The position numbers and the translations under genes were made by a program. From Areca catechu (Eukaryota; Streptophyta; Magnoliopsida; Arecales; Arecaceae), in NCBI GenBank assembly GCA_021397845.1, contig CM038053.1, forward strand, positions 111,513,825 to 111,577,824: a stretch of DNA of 64,000 bases, given 5' to 3'. Shown one piece after another: positions 21,679 through 33,452 of this stretch; within the stretch, counting starts at the first letter, position 1; each line of letters begins with the position of its first letter. The notes below the pieces were generated by a model that had not been told where the DNA came from, ran no database searches, and saw only the letters and a program-made list of their open reading frames with translations.

Positions 21679-23439
21679 ATGGCACATCTCATGAGCACTT
21701 CATTGGCCGAAGGTCAATCCACAAATATACCACCACTTTTCACCGAAATTAATTACACTTATTGGATGCAAGAATGAAGATATACATTCAAGCCATAGAC
21801 TTTCACTTATGGAAAATCATCATGAAAGGAACTCACACACCCACAATTAAAGTTAATGATGTAGATGTTCCCAAACCAGAAGAGGATTGGGACTAGAATG
21901 ATATGAAATTAGCTGAATTAATGCCAAAGCAATGAACCTATTGTATTGTGCTTTGGATCCAAATGAGTTTAACAGAATTTCAACTTGCAATTCTGCTAAA
22001 GAAATTTGGGACAAATTAGAAATCACACACGAAGGCACTTCTCAAGTTAAGACATCAAAAATCAATCTACTTGTACATAATTATGAGTTGTTCAAGATGG
22101 ATCCTAGTGAGAATATATCTACTATTTATACTCGCATTACTGATATTATAATGGTCTCAAAAGTCTGGGTAGAACTTATTCTAATGCTGATCTTGTCCAA
22201 AAAGTTTTAAGATCTTTGCCAGATAAGTGGGAAGCCAAAGTGACAGCAATTCAAGAAGCAAAGATCTAAATACACTACCACTGGATGAACTACTTGGATC
22301 CTTAATCACACATGAATTGGCTATGCAACAAAGGACAGAAGAAGATACAAAAAGAAAGAAAGCCATTGCATTTAAAAAATTGAGGAAAATAAGAATGAAG
22401 AATCTGATTCATCGGATGATGATGATCTTGAAAGTGAGGAAATTGCCCTAGTCATGAGGAAATTCAAAAAGTTTATGGACAGAATAAAAACAAACATATG
22501 GAGAAAGCATTACAGAAAAGGTGACTTTGGAAAAGAAACAAAAAGATAAAGAAAAAATAAAGAGAAAGATAAAGATCAAGTACCTATCTGCTATGGATGC
22601 AAGAGACTAGGACACATCCACCCTATTACCTTGAAGGAAAGAAAAAGATATTCCCTAGAAGAAGAACAAGGCAATGCTAGCTGCTTGGAGTGATAGTGAT
22701 GAAACTACTTCTACTGAAGAGGATGAAGAGACAACAAAAATAGCACAAATTGGTCTTATGGGTTTGGAGGATGAGGTAAGTACTTCTGAACCTAATTTAG
22801 AATTCACTTATGATGAATTACATAATGCATTTTACGAATTATGGATAGAATATAAAAAAGCTGGTTTAAAATTGAGAGATTTAAAAATAAATGTGATGTA
22901 GTTGAAAATGACAAAAATGAATCTTGTGAAAGAAACAAAATCTTACAAAGAGAACTAAATTTGGATTGTGAAAGACTCAAGATTATTCAAGTTGAAAAAG
23001 ATGAGCTTTTTGAAAAAAATAAGAATTTGTAAAATAAAAATGATAATATAAGAAAGTTCAAAAATTAAAACCATTAGTTGAAAAATTAATCCTAAGTTTT
23101 AACAAACATGAGTTAATTTTAAATGATCAAAAAGAAACAAATAATAGATTTGGAATTGGTTATAAAGGATCTATTTCAAACACATTTTCTGCCTCTACTC
23201 ATATGCACCTAAATTTATTAGTTCTAAACATGTTAGACCTAAATTTGCATCATCTCGTAGTTTTTATTCAAATTCAAGGATTGTATGCTATGCACGTAAT
23301 AACATCGGTCATAATCTTTTGAATGTCATTTGAAACACAAAGACAAAAGGAAAATTAAAAAAGTTTGGATTCCAAAGGAACCATTTTCACTAACTTGCAA
23401 GGACCCAAGAGAGCTTGGGTACCTAAATCTATTAAATGA
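21679..23439 (+). pseudogene. gag: S1 gag (UBN2-type), left arm
   Basis: ATG at 21679 starts MAHLMSTSLAEGQSTN; then come IPPLFTEINYTYW, MNLLYCALDPNEFNRISTC and IWDKLEITHEGTSQVK, the standard UBN2 gag of plant copia elements. Downstream are an acidic Ser/Asp stretch, a single CCHC-like knuckle remnant (CYGCKRLGH, near 22595), and a Lys/Glu-rich coiled-coil-like segment, features typical of Sirevirus gag. Several one-base frameshifts break the frame (near 21900, 22150, 22260 and 22370). The right-arm copy keeps a longer open stretch (206 codons). It would form the virus-like particle; it cannot do so here. Confidence 0.85.
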
Positions 23440-26357
23440 TTGTTTTGCAAGAATGTCTTGCAGCAACAGGCATAAAGAAAAGATGATATTTAGATAGCTG
23501 CTGTTCAAGACACATGATGGGTGATGCTAATCAATTCTTCACCCTGGAATAGAAGGATGGTGGAATGGTAACATTTGGTGACAATAAAAAAGGAAGGATA
23601 ATCGGTATTGGTAAAATCAAATTACTCCTACATTTATTGAAAATGTATTACTGGCAGAAAAATTAAAGCATAATCTTTTGAGTATTAGTCAGCTATGTGA
23701 CATTGGTTATAATGTATTCTTCAAGTCATCAATGTGTATAGCAGTTGATCCACTTGACTCTAGTACTAAATTCATTGGACATAGACTTGGTAACATTTAT
23801 ATGGTAGATCTTAATGATCTAGCCATGTCAAGTAATACAAGTCTTGTAGCAATGAATGACAAGAGCAAGGAATCAAGTTTACTATGGCATAGGCGACTTG
23901 GTCATGCTAGTATGGATACAATAGCTAAATTGATTTTAAAGGACTTGGTCAATGGTTTGCCGAAGATTAAAGTCAATTTTGATTATGTTTGTGATGCATG
24001 TCAGTTAGGAAAACAAGTGAGGGGGAGTTTTAAATCCAAAAACATAGTTTCAATATCTAGACCCTTAGAGCTACATCACATGGACCTATTTGGACCTATT
24101 AGGTCTACCAGCCTAGGTGGTATAAAATATGAACTTGTGATTGTAAATGATTTTTCAAGATACACATGGATTTTGTTTTTTGCACATAAGGATGATACTT
24201 TTAATGTATTCAAAAAGTTTTACAAAAGAGTTACAAATTTGAAAAACTTATATGTTATTTCAATTCATAGTGAATATGGCACCGAATTTGAAAACCAGTA
24301 TTTTGATCATTTTTGCACAAAGCACGTATTGATCATAACTTTTCTGTACCTAGAACACCATAGCTAAATGGTGTTATAGAAAGAAAGAATCGTACTTTGG
24401 AAGAAATGTCCAAAACAATGCTTTATGAAGGAAATCTTCCATAATACTTTTGGCAGAAGCTGTTAATACCGTATGTTATATTTTAAACAGAGTTTTGATT
24501 AGACCTATTATCAGAAAAACCCCCTATGAGCTTTGGAACATAGAAAACCAAATATCAAATATTTTCATGTTTTCGGATGTAAATGTTTTATTCTCAACAA
24601 TGGAAAAGACAATCTTGGTAAATTTGATGCAAAATTCGATGAGACTATTTTTATTGGATATTCTTTAATTAGTAAAGCCTATCAAGTTTTTAATAAAAGA
24701 ACTTTGACCGTTGAAGAATCTGTTTATGTTGTTTTCAATGAATCTAACATTCATCTTCGAGAAAGTAAGATTTTGCTGATGATGACGGAGGTACACTAGA
24801 GCATGGAATGAAGACTTGACCCTCAAGGACATACAATCAAGTGAACCACATGAAGAAGAGGTGAGTAAAAAACATAATGATATACCTAAAGAATGGAGGT
24901 ATGTACAAACACACCCTATGTAATTAATTATAGGAGACCCATCTCAAGGTGTTAAAACTAGATCTGCACATGATTTAATTGTTTTTATTTCTCATGTAGA
25001 ACCTCATAATATAGAAGAAGTCGAAACTGATCCTAATTGGATGTTAGCAATGCATGATGAATTAAACCAATTTAGAAGAAATAATGTCTGGATTAGTAGA
25101 AGACCCAATGATCATCTTGTTATAGGCACTAAGTGGTTTACAGAAATAAACTAGATGAAGATGGAAATAAAATTAGAAATAAGGCTAGATTGGTTGCACA
25201 AAGATATAATCAAGAAGAAGGAATATATTTTGATGAAACTTATGTACCTGTAGATAGATTTGAAGCCATTAAATTGCTACTAGCTTATGCATGTTTTATG
25301 AATTTCAAGTTATTTCAAATGGATGTAAATAGTGCATTTTTGATGGATTTTTATCTGAAGAAGTTTTTGTTGAGCAACCTCCTGGTTTTATCGATCATAT
25401 TTTTTCAAATTATGTTTTTAAACTGAATAAAGCTTTGTATGGTCCAAACAGGCACCTAGAGCCTGATATGGTAGACTAAGCAAATTTTAATTGCAAATGA
25501 ATTTGTAATAGGTAGTGTTGACACCACACTATTTATTCAAAGAAAGAAAAATGATATTCTAGTTATTCAAATATATGTTGATGACATTATCTTTGGATCT
25601 ACTGATAAATCTTTGTGTCAAGATTTTGCTAAGCTAATGTAGGGAGAATTCAAAATGAGCTTGATTGGCGAATTGAGTTACTTTCTTAGACTTCAAATTA
25701 AATAAACTAAAGAAGGTATTCTGATCAACCAAGCCAAGTACATTAAAGAAATAATCAAGAAGTTTGGCATGGAATCAAGCAAGGTAAATGGAACACCAAT
25801 GAGTCCTACATATAGACTTGACAAAGATGAGAATGGCATAAATGTTGATCAAAAACTGTATCGAGGAATGATTGGATCATTACTTTATTTAACAGCTAGC
25901 AGACCTGATATATTATTTAGTATTTATGTGTGCACGTTTTCAATCAATCCTAAAGAATCACACATCACAGATGTTAAGATAATTATTAAATACTTGAAAG
26001 GTACCTGTAATGTAGGTTTGTGGTATTCTAAACACACATCACTAAAATTAATTAGTTATTCTGATGCTGATTATGGAGGATGTAAAATAGATAGAAAGAG
26101 CAGATGTGGCACCTGTCAATTTCTAGGTGTTAACTTGATCTCTTGGCACTATCGCAAACAGAACTCTGTTGCTTTATATACTGCTGAGGCAGAATATGTA
26201 GCTGTTGGGAGCTGTTGTGCTCAAGTATTGGATCAAGCAACAACTAGAAGATTATGGTGTTGTCCAATCTAAATTTCTATTAAATGAGACAATACTAGTT
26301 CTATTAATTAATCAAAAAATCCAATTCAGCACTCACGAACAAAGCACATTGAAATTC
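23440..26357 (+). pseudogene. pol: S1 pol: protease, integrase, reverse transcriptase, RNase H (left arm)
   Basis: Domains run in copia order. The protease motif reads YLDSCCSRHMMGD (DSC at 23493-23501 in place of DSG), preceded by an in-frame TGA at 23484 where Trp is usual. The integrase zinc finger is WHRRLGH with CDAC (23886-24000). The integrase core has HMDLFGP, SEYGTEF (Glu in place of the second Asp, 24272-24274) and NGVIERKN. The reverse transcriptase has FQMDVNSAF and an intact YVDD (25574-25585). RNase H has SYSDADYGGC and is cut off at ..TKHIEI by CH1. Frameshifts and stops occur throughout. The pol tail is found at 39749 and 5721. Confidence 0.9.
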
Positions 26358-26362
26358 GAAAT
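26358..26362. other. CH1 target-site duplication, left
   Basis: GAAAT here against GACAT at 39749-39753 (and at 5721-5725). One base differs, presumably a later mutation. Removing CH1 rejoins the S1 reading ..KHIEIR with HHFIHDHV.., which confirms the site. Confidence 0.85.
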
Positions 26363-28121
26363 TGATGCAGAACAAAAGAGATGATGCGATGTGGATGTAA
26401 ATTAAGACTAATTCCTTTTTTTTTTATATATTTTTCAGAAGTCGGCTTTGACTCAAATAAAAGTTAAACTAAATTAAAAGAAACTATATAATAATTGAAA
26501 GCACAATTCAAAGAAACTAGATTATCAGAGTAGTTCAGAAGTAAAGGATCGCTGGGGTTTGAGAAACTCCCAGACCTAGGGTTTCGCTCTGAACTTTCAA
26601 CAGGACAGAACTAAAGAGAAGGGAAGGGTTATATACCAGGCAGTGATCTTCACAGAGTTTGGTGGAAGGACTCTCTCGAGCAGATTATTGGATCCTCGGA
26701 TTCGGATATCTTTGAAATGGATCCTCCAATACTGGTCCTTTGGCAGAGTTGGCTTCTCCTGAACTCAGGATCTGGGAAAGAAGAAGAATGAGTTAAGGAA
26801 CCAGATACTCAAAGAAAGGATTTACCAGATAAGAAGAACTTGAAAAATTGATGTTGCTGAAATCCTGATTCTCCTGGATGCTGATCTGACTTCCTCTGGG
26901 ATTTGCTCTGTATTCGAAGTAGCCGATCTGGACCTGGATGCTGGTGGTCGGCCTCTACTTGGAAGAGAGGGGCCGTGAGATGATGAGGTAGATTAGGGTT
27001 TGGATGATTGGTGGAATGAAGAAGATGATGGCTGCTAGGGTTTGGAATTGAAGTGGCTAACCTAGGATTTTGGTAGGGTTTTGGGTTAGAGATCTCACAC
27101 CTCCTCAAGGTTCCTAGGGAACCCGGATTTACTCCCTCATGGAGCTCAACACCTGAATACAAGTGCGGAAGAGAGAAACACAAAGTTGCTCACACAGAAA
27201 TTGATTTCATTCATCATTAAATTCAAGAGTTACATAGAGTTGATATATAGACATAACAAAGAAATAAAATTTTATACATTTTCCATGTGGGACTAATAGG
27301 ACTAACCCACACTTTAGGCATCAAATTCTCTTCCCAAGACTCCTTCCATGAATGGGCAGCCCAAAAACCCAAGAAAATGAAAATCAGCTCCAAATGGCAG
27401 GTTATGGGGGTGTCTCCTAGTATCTCTCCATGAATCAAGGATTTTCCCTTCATGGTTTGGCTCATTTGGACACCTCCTAGTCTTGCTCCACAAGTTTAGT
27501 CTTCTTCCTTTCATGGCTTTGGCACTTTTGGAAACTTTTGGGAACATCCTTGAATTCCTCCCCAAGACATGCTCTCTTCTATTTATAACTTGGATTTTTT
27601 GTGGAACATTGTGGGGCACCTCCTTGATCCTCTCTTCAAGAAAAATTCTTGCCATCCAGGCTTGGGTTTATCTGGAAAGATTGGCTCCTCCTTGGATTGA
27701 GGTATCTTGATGGATTTCTCTCCCAAGTGGTGCAAGAAAAAAAGAAGAACTTACTTCTTGTGGTGTAGGGACCAAAGACACTGGATGGAGATGTGGCACC
27801 TCTGGACTCTGGCGTGTGGCTGGGAGTGTGGCGCCCACTTGCTTGGGCCTGGGAGAAAAAAATGTGGCACCCTGGACCTTGACTTGACTGAAAAAAAAGT
27901 GGCACCAACATGGAGAAGACCTAGACCACTACTAGGACTTGTACTAAGTCAACATGACTCTACAAAATTTAAATTGCAGGGAAATACAGACTCAAGACTA
28001 AAATTGAGTTGACCAAGTCAACCCTTATTACAAAACCAGAAAACCCTAATTCTTCGGGCAAGGTCAATCAGAGATCCAGATGGAGCCCTGAAGTCTTCTT
28101 CTGAATCTGGTGCCCGCACCA
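26363..28121 (-). mobile_element. CH1 3' LTR (left arm)
   Basis: 1.76 kb, TGATGCAG...GCCCGCACCA on the plus strand. On the minus strand a TATA-like TCTATATA lies near 27240. It is visibly more diverged from the 5' LTR (37992-39748) than arm copies are from each other, so CH1 inserted well before the duplication. Confidence 0.9.
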
Positions 28122-28905
28122 ATTCTCCCGGGTGGGAGGAACTCGACCCTGTCGAGTATGGATCAAGCTGGCTCTGGAATCTCTCCAAGAGGTCTTGGTC
28201 CAATTCTTGTAATTCTTCGGGAGATCCAAGAGTTATCAGAATCTGACCTTCCTTGCCAGCGGACCAGGTATCTTTTGTATCCTCGATTACGAGTAGAGAT
28301 AACCTGATCATCCAGGATCTTTTCAATCTGCTCTTTCCTCACAGGCCAGTTTGTTGGTGGACACACAGGGTCGGGATCACTCTCAATAACAGATTAGGTT
28401 TCAAAGGCTTACTAGGAATCACAGCTGGCTCCCTATACTCTACTAAGTCTGTAATGTTGAAAGTAGAGCTATTGCCTAGTTCTGGCGGCAACTCTAGCAC
28501 ATAGGCATTGGATCCTACTCTCTTCACTACTCTAAATGGTCTAGCTCCTTTAGCATGTAACTTTCTAATGGTTCCAGGAAAAAACTGCTCAGGCCTTAAC
28601 CTAATCATTACATAGTCTCTCTCAACAAAAGTTTTGACTCGTCTTTGAGAATCAGCCAACTTCTTATAAGTTTCATTACTTAAAGTTATTTTGGCATGAA
28701 TTTCTTTTTGCAAGTCCTTTACATGCTAGCAAGTGCATCAAGAGACTTGTGTGTGTGGGCTAATAGTGAAATCAGATCAAGTGGTGTGTGAGTCTTGTAT
28801 CCATGAACAATTTCAAAGGGACTCTAGCCTATAGACCTTTTGATAGAAACATTGAATGCAATTTCAGCCCTGGACAAAATACAAATCCCAATTCCTGGTG
28901 CTCTC
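28122..28905 (-). pseudogene. pol: CH1 integrase C-terminal part and chromodomain
   Basis: The minus strand reads NWDLYFVQ, AEIAFNVSIKRSIG, stop, SPFEIVHGYKTHTPLDLI (end of the integrase core and beyond), then VERDYVMIRLRPEQFFPGT and VVKRVGSNAYVLELP (integrase C-terminal domain), then EKILDDQVISTRNRGYKRYL with VRWQGRSDSDNSWISREEL (chromodomain), ending ..DPYSTGSSSSHPGE next to the LTR. The chromodomain directs gypsy integrases to marked chromatin in known chromoviruses. Catalytic Asp and Glu residues are not present because the core is missing. One in-frame TAG and small frameshifts break it. Confidence 0.88.
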
Positions 28906-30027
28906 AATCAAACCAAAATCTGAGCCAAAGCCTAGTAAAGGGTCAAGAAAAACTACTAGACTAACACGCATTCTTAAAGAATGGACTTTATTCCAAAGGA
29001 ACCCTAGGTCCAAACCTAACAAATTAAGGCTCTCTAGGTTTGACCTTGGGTCGGAGGAGGGCATGCAGAGCATAAAAAATTATTATGGATGCCTAGTAGG
29101 TGCCATAAGGTCTTCCAGAAGTAGGTGGCAAACCTAATAGGTTCTAAGGATTCTTGCAACCTAGAGATCTCAGTAAAGTATAATCCCATAGCTCTAGAAA
29201 CATGAGAAGATTCAAGAAAGGGTAGGAAATAAGAATAAGTTTTGAGGTGGCTTATCAGAAACAAGAAACAAACCTTGGTTATTCAGGACGACCTTAAAAT
29301 GATGACATTGTTCTATAGGTGCACTCATCCAAACCTCATGATTTGCTCTATGAGGGACTACAAGTGAATGTTCTAGGATAGGCTGGGTGCTCCTGGAAGG
29401 TGGAAGGTTATCAGGAAGGTCTTTGGAATGTTTATCTAGAAAGTCCTCTAAGCTACTGTCTTTTTCTTATTCTTGGACCTTCTCAATGGGCAATTCTTGT
29501 GAACCCCTTCCTTCTTCACACTTCTCTACCAGATTTGACTCAGGGGTGTCTTCTTTGGATTCCTCAATGAGTTTAGGGGTATTCTCACTTAAACTTTCAT
29601 TTAGTGTAATTTCCTCTTCCCGAACTTCCTCAAAAGGGTCTTCTCTTAGGGTTAGCTCCTGAATTCCTTGAGTGGCAGGGGTCCCCTCAATGACCCCATT
29701 AGGTAGGAGTTGGTTAATTGAATTATCGGGAGAGATATACTCAAATTCTTCTTCTTCATATTCATCTATCAAACTTATGTCAGGCTCATATATTTCTTCC
29801 TGAATCTCATTGAAAGGTTCTAATCTATTCTCCTTTGATTCCTCTTTAAGCACGGCTCTGGTCAGGTCAACTAATTTTGGGATGGCCATGCCTAACTCCT
29901 TCTTAGTGTTATCTTTCTGGTCAAGAGGTGACACAAGTGGGAATTGATAAACAAAAGTCTGGTTCACTACGGGTGTCGGATCAATCGAAACTTGACTCAA
30001 GTTGGTAGAGGTTGGCTTTAAGTCCAA
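28906..30027 (-). pseudogene. CH1 accessory region in place of pol (acidic ORF plus conserved tail)
   Basis: The first part (29467-30027) is an open 187-codon minus-strand frame, strongly acidic, with EEEEFEY and repeated EE/ED clusters and no known domain. After one stop it continues through HSLVVPHRANHEVWM to a second conserved block, SHVSRAMGLYFTEISRLQES and IRFATYFWKTLWHLLG (29034-29264). A homologous pair of blocks occurs at the same place in CH2. No zinc knuckle, protease or polymerase motif is present. Its role is unknown; conservation between two elements suggests it was ancestral to both. Confidence 0.6.
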
Positions 30028-30084
30028 AGTACTTGATTGGTTATATCTTAAAGACCACTCATAGTCTTGGGCTTCTTGGTAGGC

Positions 30085-30492
30085 TCAGTCTAACTTATTG
30101 GTCTTTTCAAGGCATAGCTTCCTATAAATATCTGGGTGTAACCCAACCCTAAACCTCGATGTGATATGAGCTTCGGTCTCAATGGTATTGCATTTCTTGT
30201 TATACCACTGGAAGTCCTCGATATATTTAGACACAGGCCTATTACCTTGTCGCAATTGGTACCATTGGTCTAAAAGTCTTTTCTCATAGGATCTACCTAG
30301 GTACCTATATCTCAACTTACTTCTCATATCTCTCCAAGTATATATTTCCTCTTTTCTTTGATAACACTCACGCTCAATAGCATACCAATGCGACCTAGCA
30401 TGTTTGGTGAACTTGGTTTTGGCCAACCTAACTTGTCCTAATTTCGATATGTTAGTGCACTCAAAATACCGATCCATTTGTTCTTCCCACTT
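30085..30492 (-). pseudogene. gag: CH1 gag, central and C-terminal part
   Basis: Frame begins at the CH2 insertion point and reads WEEQMDRYFECTNIS, TKHARSHWYAIERE, YTWRDMRSKLRYRYLGRSY, QLRQGNRPVSKYIEDF and GLHPDIYRKL, a typical gypsy retrotransposon gag domain. Its N-terminus is at 36738-37095, across CH2. The frame is open here, while the right-arm copy has one-base losses in A-runs. Confidence 0.85.
30488..30492. other. CH2 target-site duplication, left
   Basis: CACTT here and at 36733-36737, directly flanking the TGATGGGG...CTACCA termini of CH2. The same CACTT with the CH2 LTR end is seen in block B copy 1 at 2695-2699. Confidence 0.9.
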
Positions 30493-31940
30493 TGATGGGG
30501 AACTAATATGCATGCCATTTTTTTTATATATTTTACATGTTGAGTTAGGTTATCAATTCCCATTTTAGATCAAAATTATTTATAGGGAATTTTGTATGAA
30601 TTTTTGAAGATCAGCATGCAGATTAGGACCTAGAAAAGTAGCAAAGAAGGACCGCCGGGGCTGAGAAGCCTCAGTTAGGGCAAGTTCTCCTGCAATAAAA
30701 CTACTGGAGGTAGAGGGGTGTACCTGACAACGTCTATGAAGATCGCAGCGAAGGGGTCTCTCGTTCTCGACGGATGCGGCCTGGAAAATCGAGCCAAAGA
30801 CCCGCGGATACCCGGTTTCTGCTCGGTGATCCGATTGAGGCTTGGCTGGAGTTGTTGGATTCGTAGGAACTCAGGGACCTGCAAACGACCTGTCAGGGGT
30901 TAGAAAGCTCACAAAGGAACAAGAAAACAAAGGAAAAACAGCAAGGGAAGGCTTTTTTTGGAGTGGGCATCCAGGGATCTGAGATGCTTGTTGGCAGCAG
31001 GAAGATGATTGCAGCACTGGGAAGAAAAACTCTCGCAAACCCCTTTATGCACACAGCAGGGTATCACACAACTCAATAAAAGAACTCAAGGTTTTCATTC
31101 ATCAAAATTCTCCTCATACAAAAGGCTAGGGTCCCTTAAATAGACCCTTAACCTTGGGCTCCAAGTAAGGGTACATAAGTCTTTACATAAGAATCCTTTT
31201 CCCTCTTAAACCCTAGCTAGAAAATAAGGAAATATTAGGTAGAAAAATCCCTAAAAATTTTCTTGACTTGGTCAAGACTCCAAGGATGCCTAGGGGGCAT
31301 GTTGTGCTTCTAGGAGCAGCAAAAGGCCGGCCCAAAGGGGCTCGGGTGCATGGGTTTGGGCCTCTAGAATCTGGGGTGGCCTGGTAGCCAGGTAGCAGGA
31401 ATATTCCCTGGTATCTTGCTTCTTAGGGGCTTGGGCTTGGCACCTGGGCTTGATTTCTTTGGGCTAGGATGCAGATGGACCTTTTGAATCATAGATGCCC
31501 TTATCTATGAATATACTTTGGCATCTGGAAGGGAATCTGGGCATCTGGAGGGCATCTGCAACAAAATCAGGGTTTTCTGAATTTTTCCTCCTGGGGTCTT
31601 CAAATCTTCAAGCTAGGTTGGACTTGGGCTATACTTCCATGTCTTCAATCTAGTTGGACTTGGTCTTCACTTGTATGATATAGTCTTGAGTCTTCAGTAT
31701 GCTTGGACAGGACTCAAAAAATAAAATTAGCTCAACATGAGCTGACTAGCATTGGACTGAACTAGCTCAACATGAGTTGACAAGTACAAACTGAAATAAC
31801 AACTCAAAATACTCAAATAACAACTAAAATAGACTCAGATGAGCTAAGCCCTTATTACAGATGGACTCATAAATTATTGATCAATTCACAGAGGATTGAA
31901 AAGCCTCTATCTTATTCTGGTGCCTCCGGTGTCCCCACCA
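30493..31940 (-). mobile_element. CH2 3' LTR
   Basis: 1.45 kb, TGATGGGGAACTAATATG...GGTGTCCCCACCA on the plus strand. The paired LTR at 35281 differs by scattered substitutions and small indels, so the insertion is not recent but is younger than CH1. Confidence 0.9.
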
Positions 31941-32480
31941 ATTCTCCCGGGGTGGGAGGAACTCGACCCTGTCGAGTGAAGGTCAGACTGGCTCACATAT
32001 CTCTCGAGAAGGTCTGGGTTGAGATGTTGCAAGTCCTCTCGAGAAATCCACGAATCGTCTGACTCTGGCCGGCCTTGCCATCGGACTAGGAAGCGTTGAT
32101 AGTCATGGCCCTAGGTCATGATGGCTTGATTGTCCAGGATACGCTCGATCCGTTCTCCTCTCTCAGGCCAAATTTGTTTGTGGACACTCTAGGTTAGGGT
32201 CACTCACAATGAAAAGGAATAGGTCCAAAGGCCTCACTAGGTAGCACTGCCGGTTCCCTATACTCAACCAGGTCTGTAATATTGAAGGTAAAACTAATGC
32301 CCAAATCCGAAGGCAAGTCTAACACCTAGGCATTTGATCCAACCTTCTCTATCACTTTAAAAGGTCCGGCTCTGCGAGCATGAAGCTTCTTTTAGGGCTA
32401 AGCCTAACCAAGATAAAATCCACTACATCAAATTTTTGATCCATCTTCGGGAATTAGCCAGTTGTTTTAACATTAGTGCG
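31941..32480 (-). pseudogene. pol: CH2 integrase tail and chromodomain, decayed
   Basis: The minus strand is recognisable by comparison with CH1: a chromodomain reading close to ERILDNQAIMT and RFLVRWQGRPESDDSWISRE, then a Ser-rich end next to the LTR. Upstream is an integrase C-terminal segment with FNITDLVEYREPAV. Several stops and frameshifts are present. It is more decayed than the CH1 copy. Confidence 0.75.
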
Positions 32481-33452
32481 GGTGGTGAACATGCTAGGCA
32501 CATGCAGACTCCTAACAAGATGATGCAAAGGACTCAAACCTACACCTAGCAGACTCGACTAAAGAGGTTTATTAGGTCTTAACTACCACTTGGGCATGGG
32601 GGCATGAGTCGTGGTTGATGGATGACATGCAGAAGAAAATTTGCTAGTAACTCCTAATAAGTGCCACAGGGTCTGCCAAAAGTAGGTAGCAAATGGGATG
32701 GGCTCTATGGATCCTTGCAACCTAGTAACCTCAACAAAATGTAACCTAATAGTTCTAGACACATGAGAAAACTCAGGAAAGGGTAGAAAATAGGAAGTGG
32801 GTTCAGAATTACTCTGGTAGGGTGGAGAAAAAGTTCTGGGTTAGTTGGATAAAGTAGAATCAAAGAAGGCATGTCAGGACTAATCCTAGACTAATGAGGT
32901 TAACCTTATGGAGTTGCGATATATCTACGGGGTTTGTATAATGGAAGGATGGGTTATTAATCTCAGGAAAGAGGTCCTTAATGGGAACTATAGGAGGAGA
33001 CTCATCCTGAGGGTACTGATTCAAAGAGATCAGGTCCTTATAAATTCTTCTGGTTCTTGTATTTTAGGACTAGACTCTATAATTGGGCTCTCCTCTATGG
33101 TTCCTCAGGTAAGGCTCTAGTAGCAGTACCTAGGTTCTCTTCCTCTATTTGTTCTTCCATTATAGCTTTAGGTTGGATATGGTCAAGGTCAACTAGCTCT
33201 GGGTTGGCTTCTACCTGGGTATCTACTGGGTCAGCTAATTCTAGGTCTACTAAAGGTGTCTCCTCTTTCCCTCATACTCATCCACTAGGCACATCAGCTT
33301 CATACACTTCCGCGTTAATGTAAGCCTTGTCAATCTCAGGAATGGTTGGAGAAGGTCGGCTAGGGAAAATTTGACTAGGTCCAGGTTTCTGATTATGGAC
33401 ACTAATCCTAGTAGGTTCAGGTTGCCTAAGGGGTAGTGGCTCACTACTGGTC
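32481..33452 (-). pseudogene. CH2 accessory region in place of pol
   Basis: Nucleotide similarity to the CH1 accessory region is clear at 32660-32800 (against 29095-29240), covering the conserved block around the FATYFW motif. Further on (33050-33350) is an acidic stretch resembling the acidic ORF of CH1. Frames are broken by several indels. No polymerase motif is seen. Confidence 0.55.

Larger units (their letters stand above)
10958..30396. repeat. Left arm of 19.4 kb inverted duplication
   Basis: Reverse complement of 40917-60393; paired coordinates add up to about 71300-71350 throughout. The arm contains, in order, a C2 LTR, a Tat fragment, the S1 5' LTR with the NA array, S1 gag-pol and the 3' half of CH1. 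Differences from the other arm are mostly single-base indels, many in homopolymers. The spacer between arms is about 10.5 kb. Confidence 0.93.
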
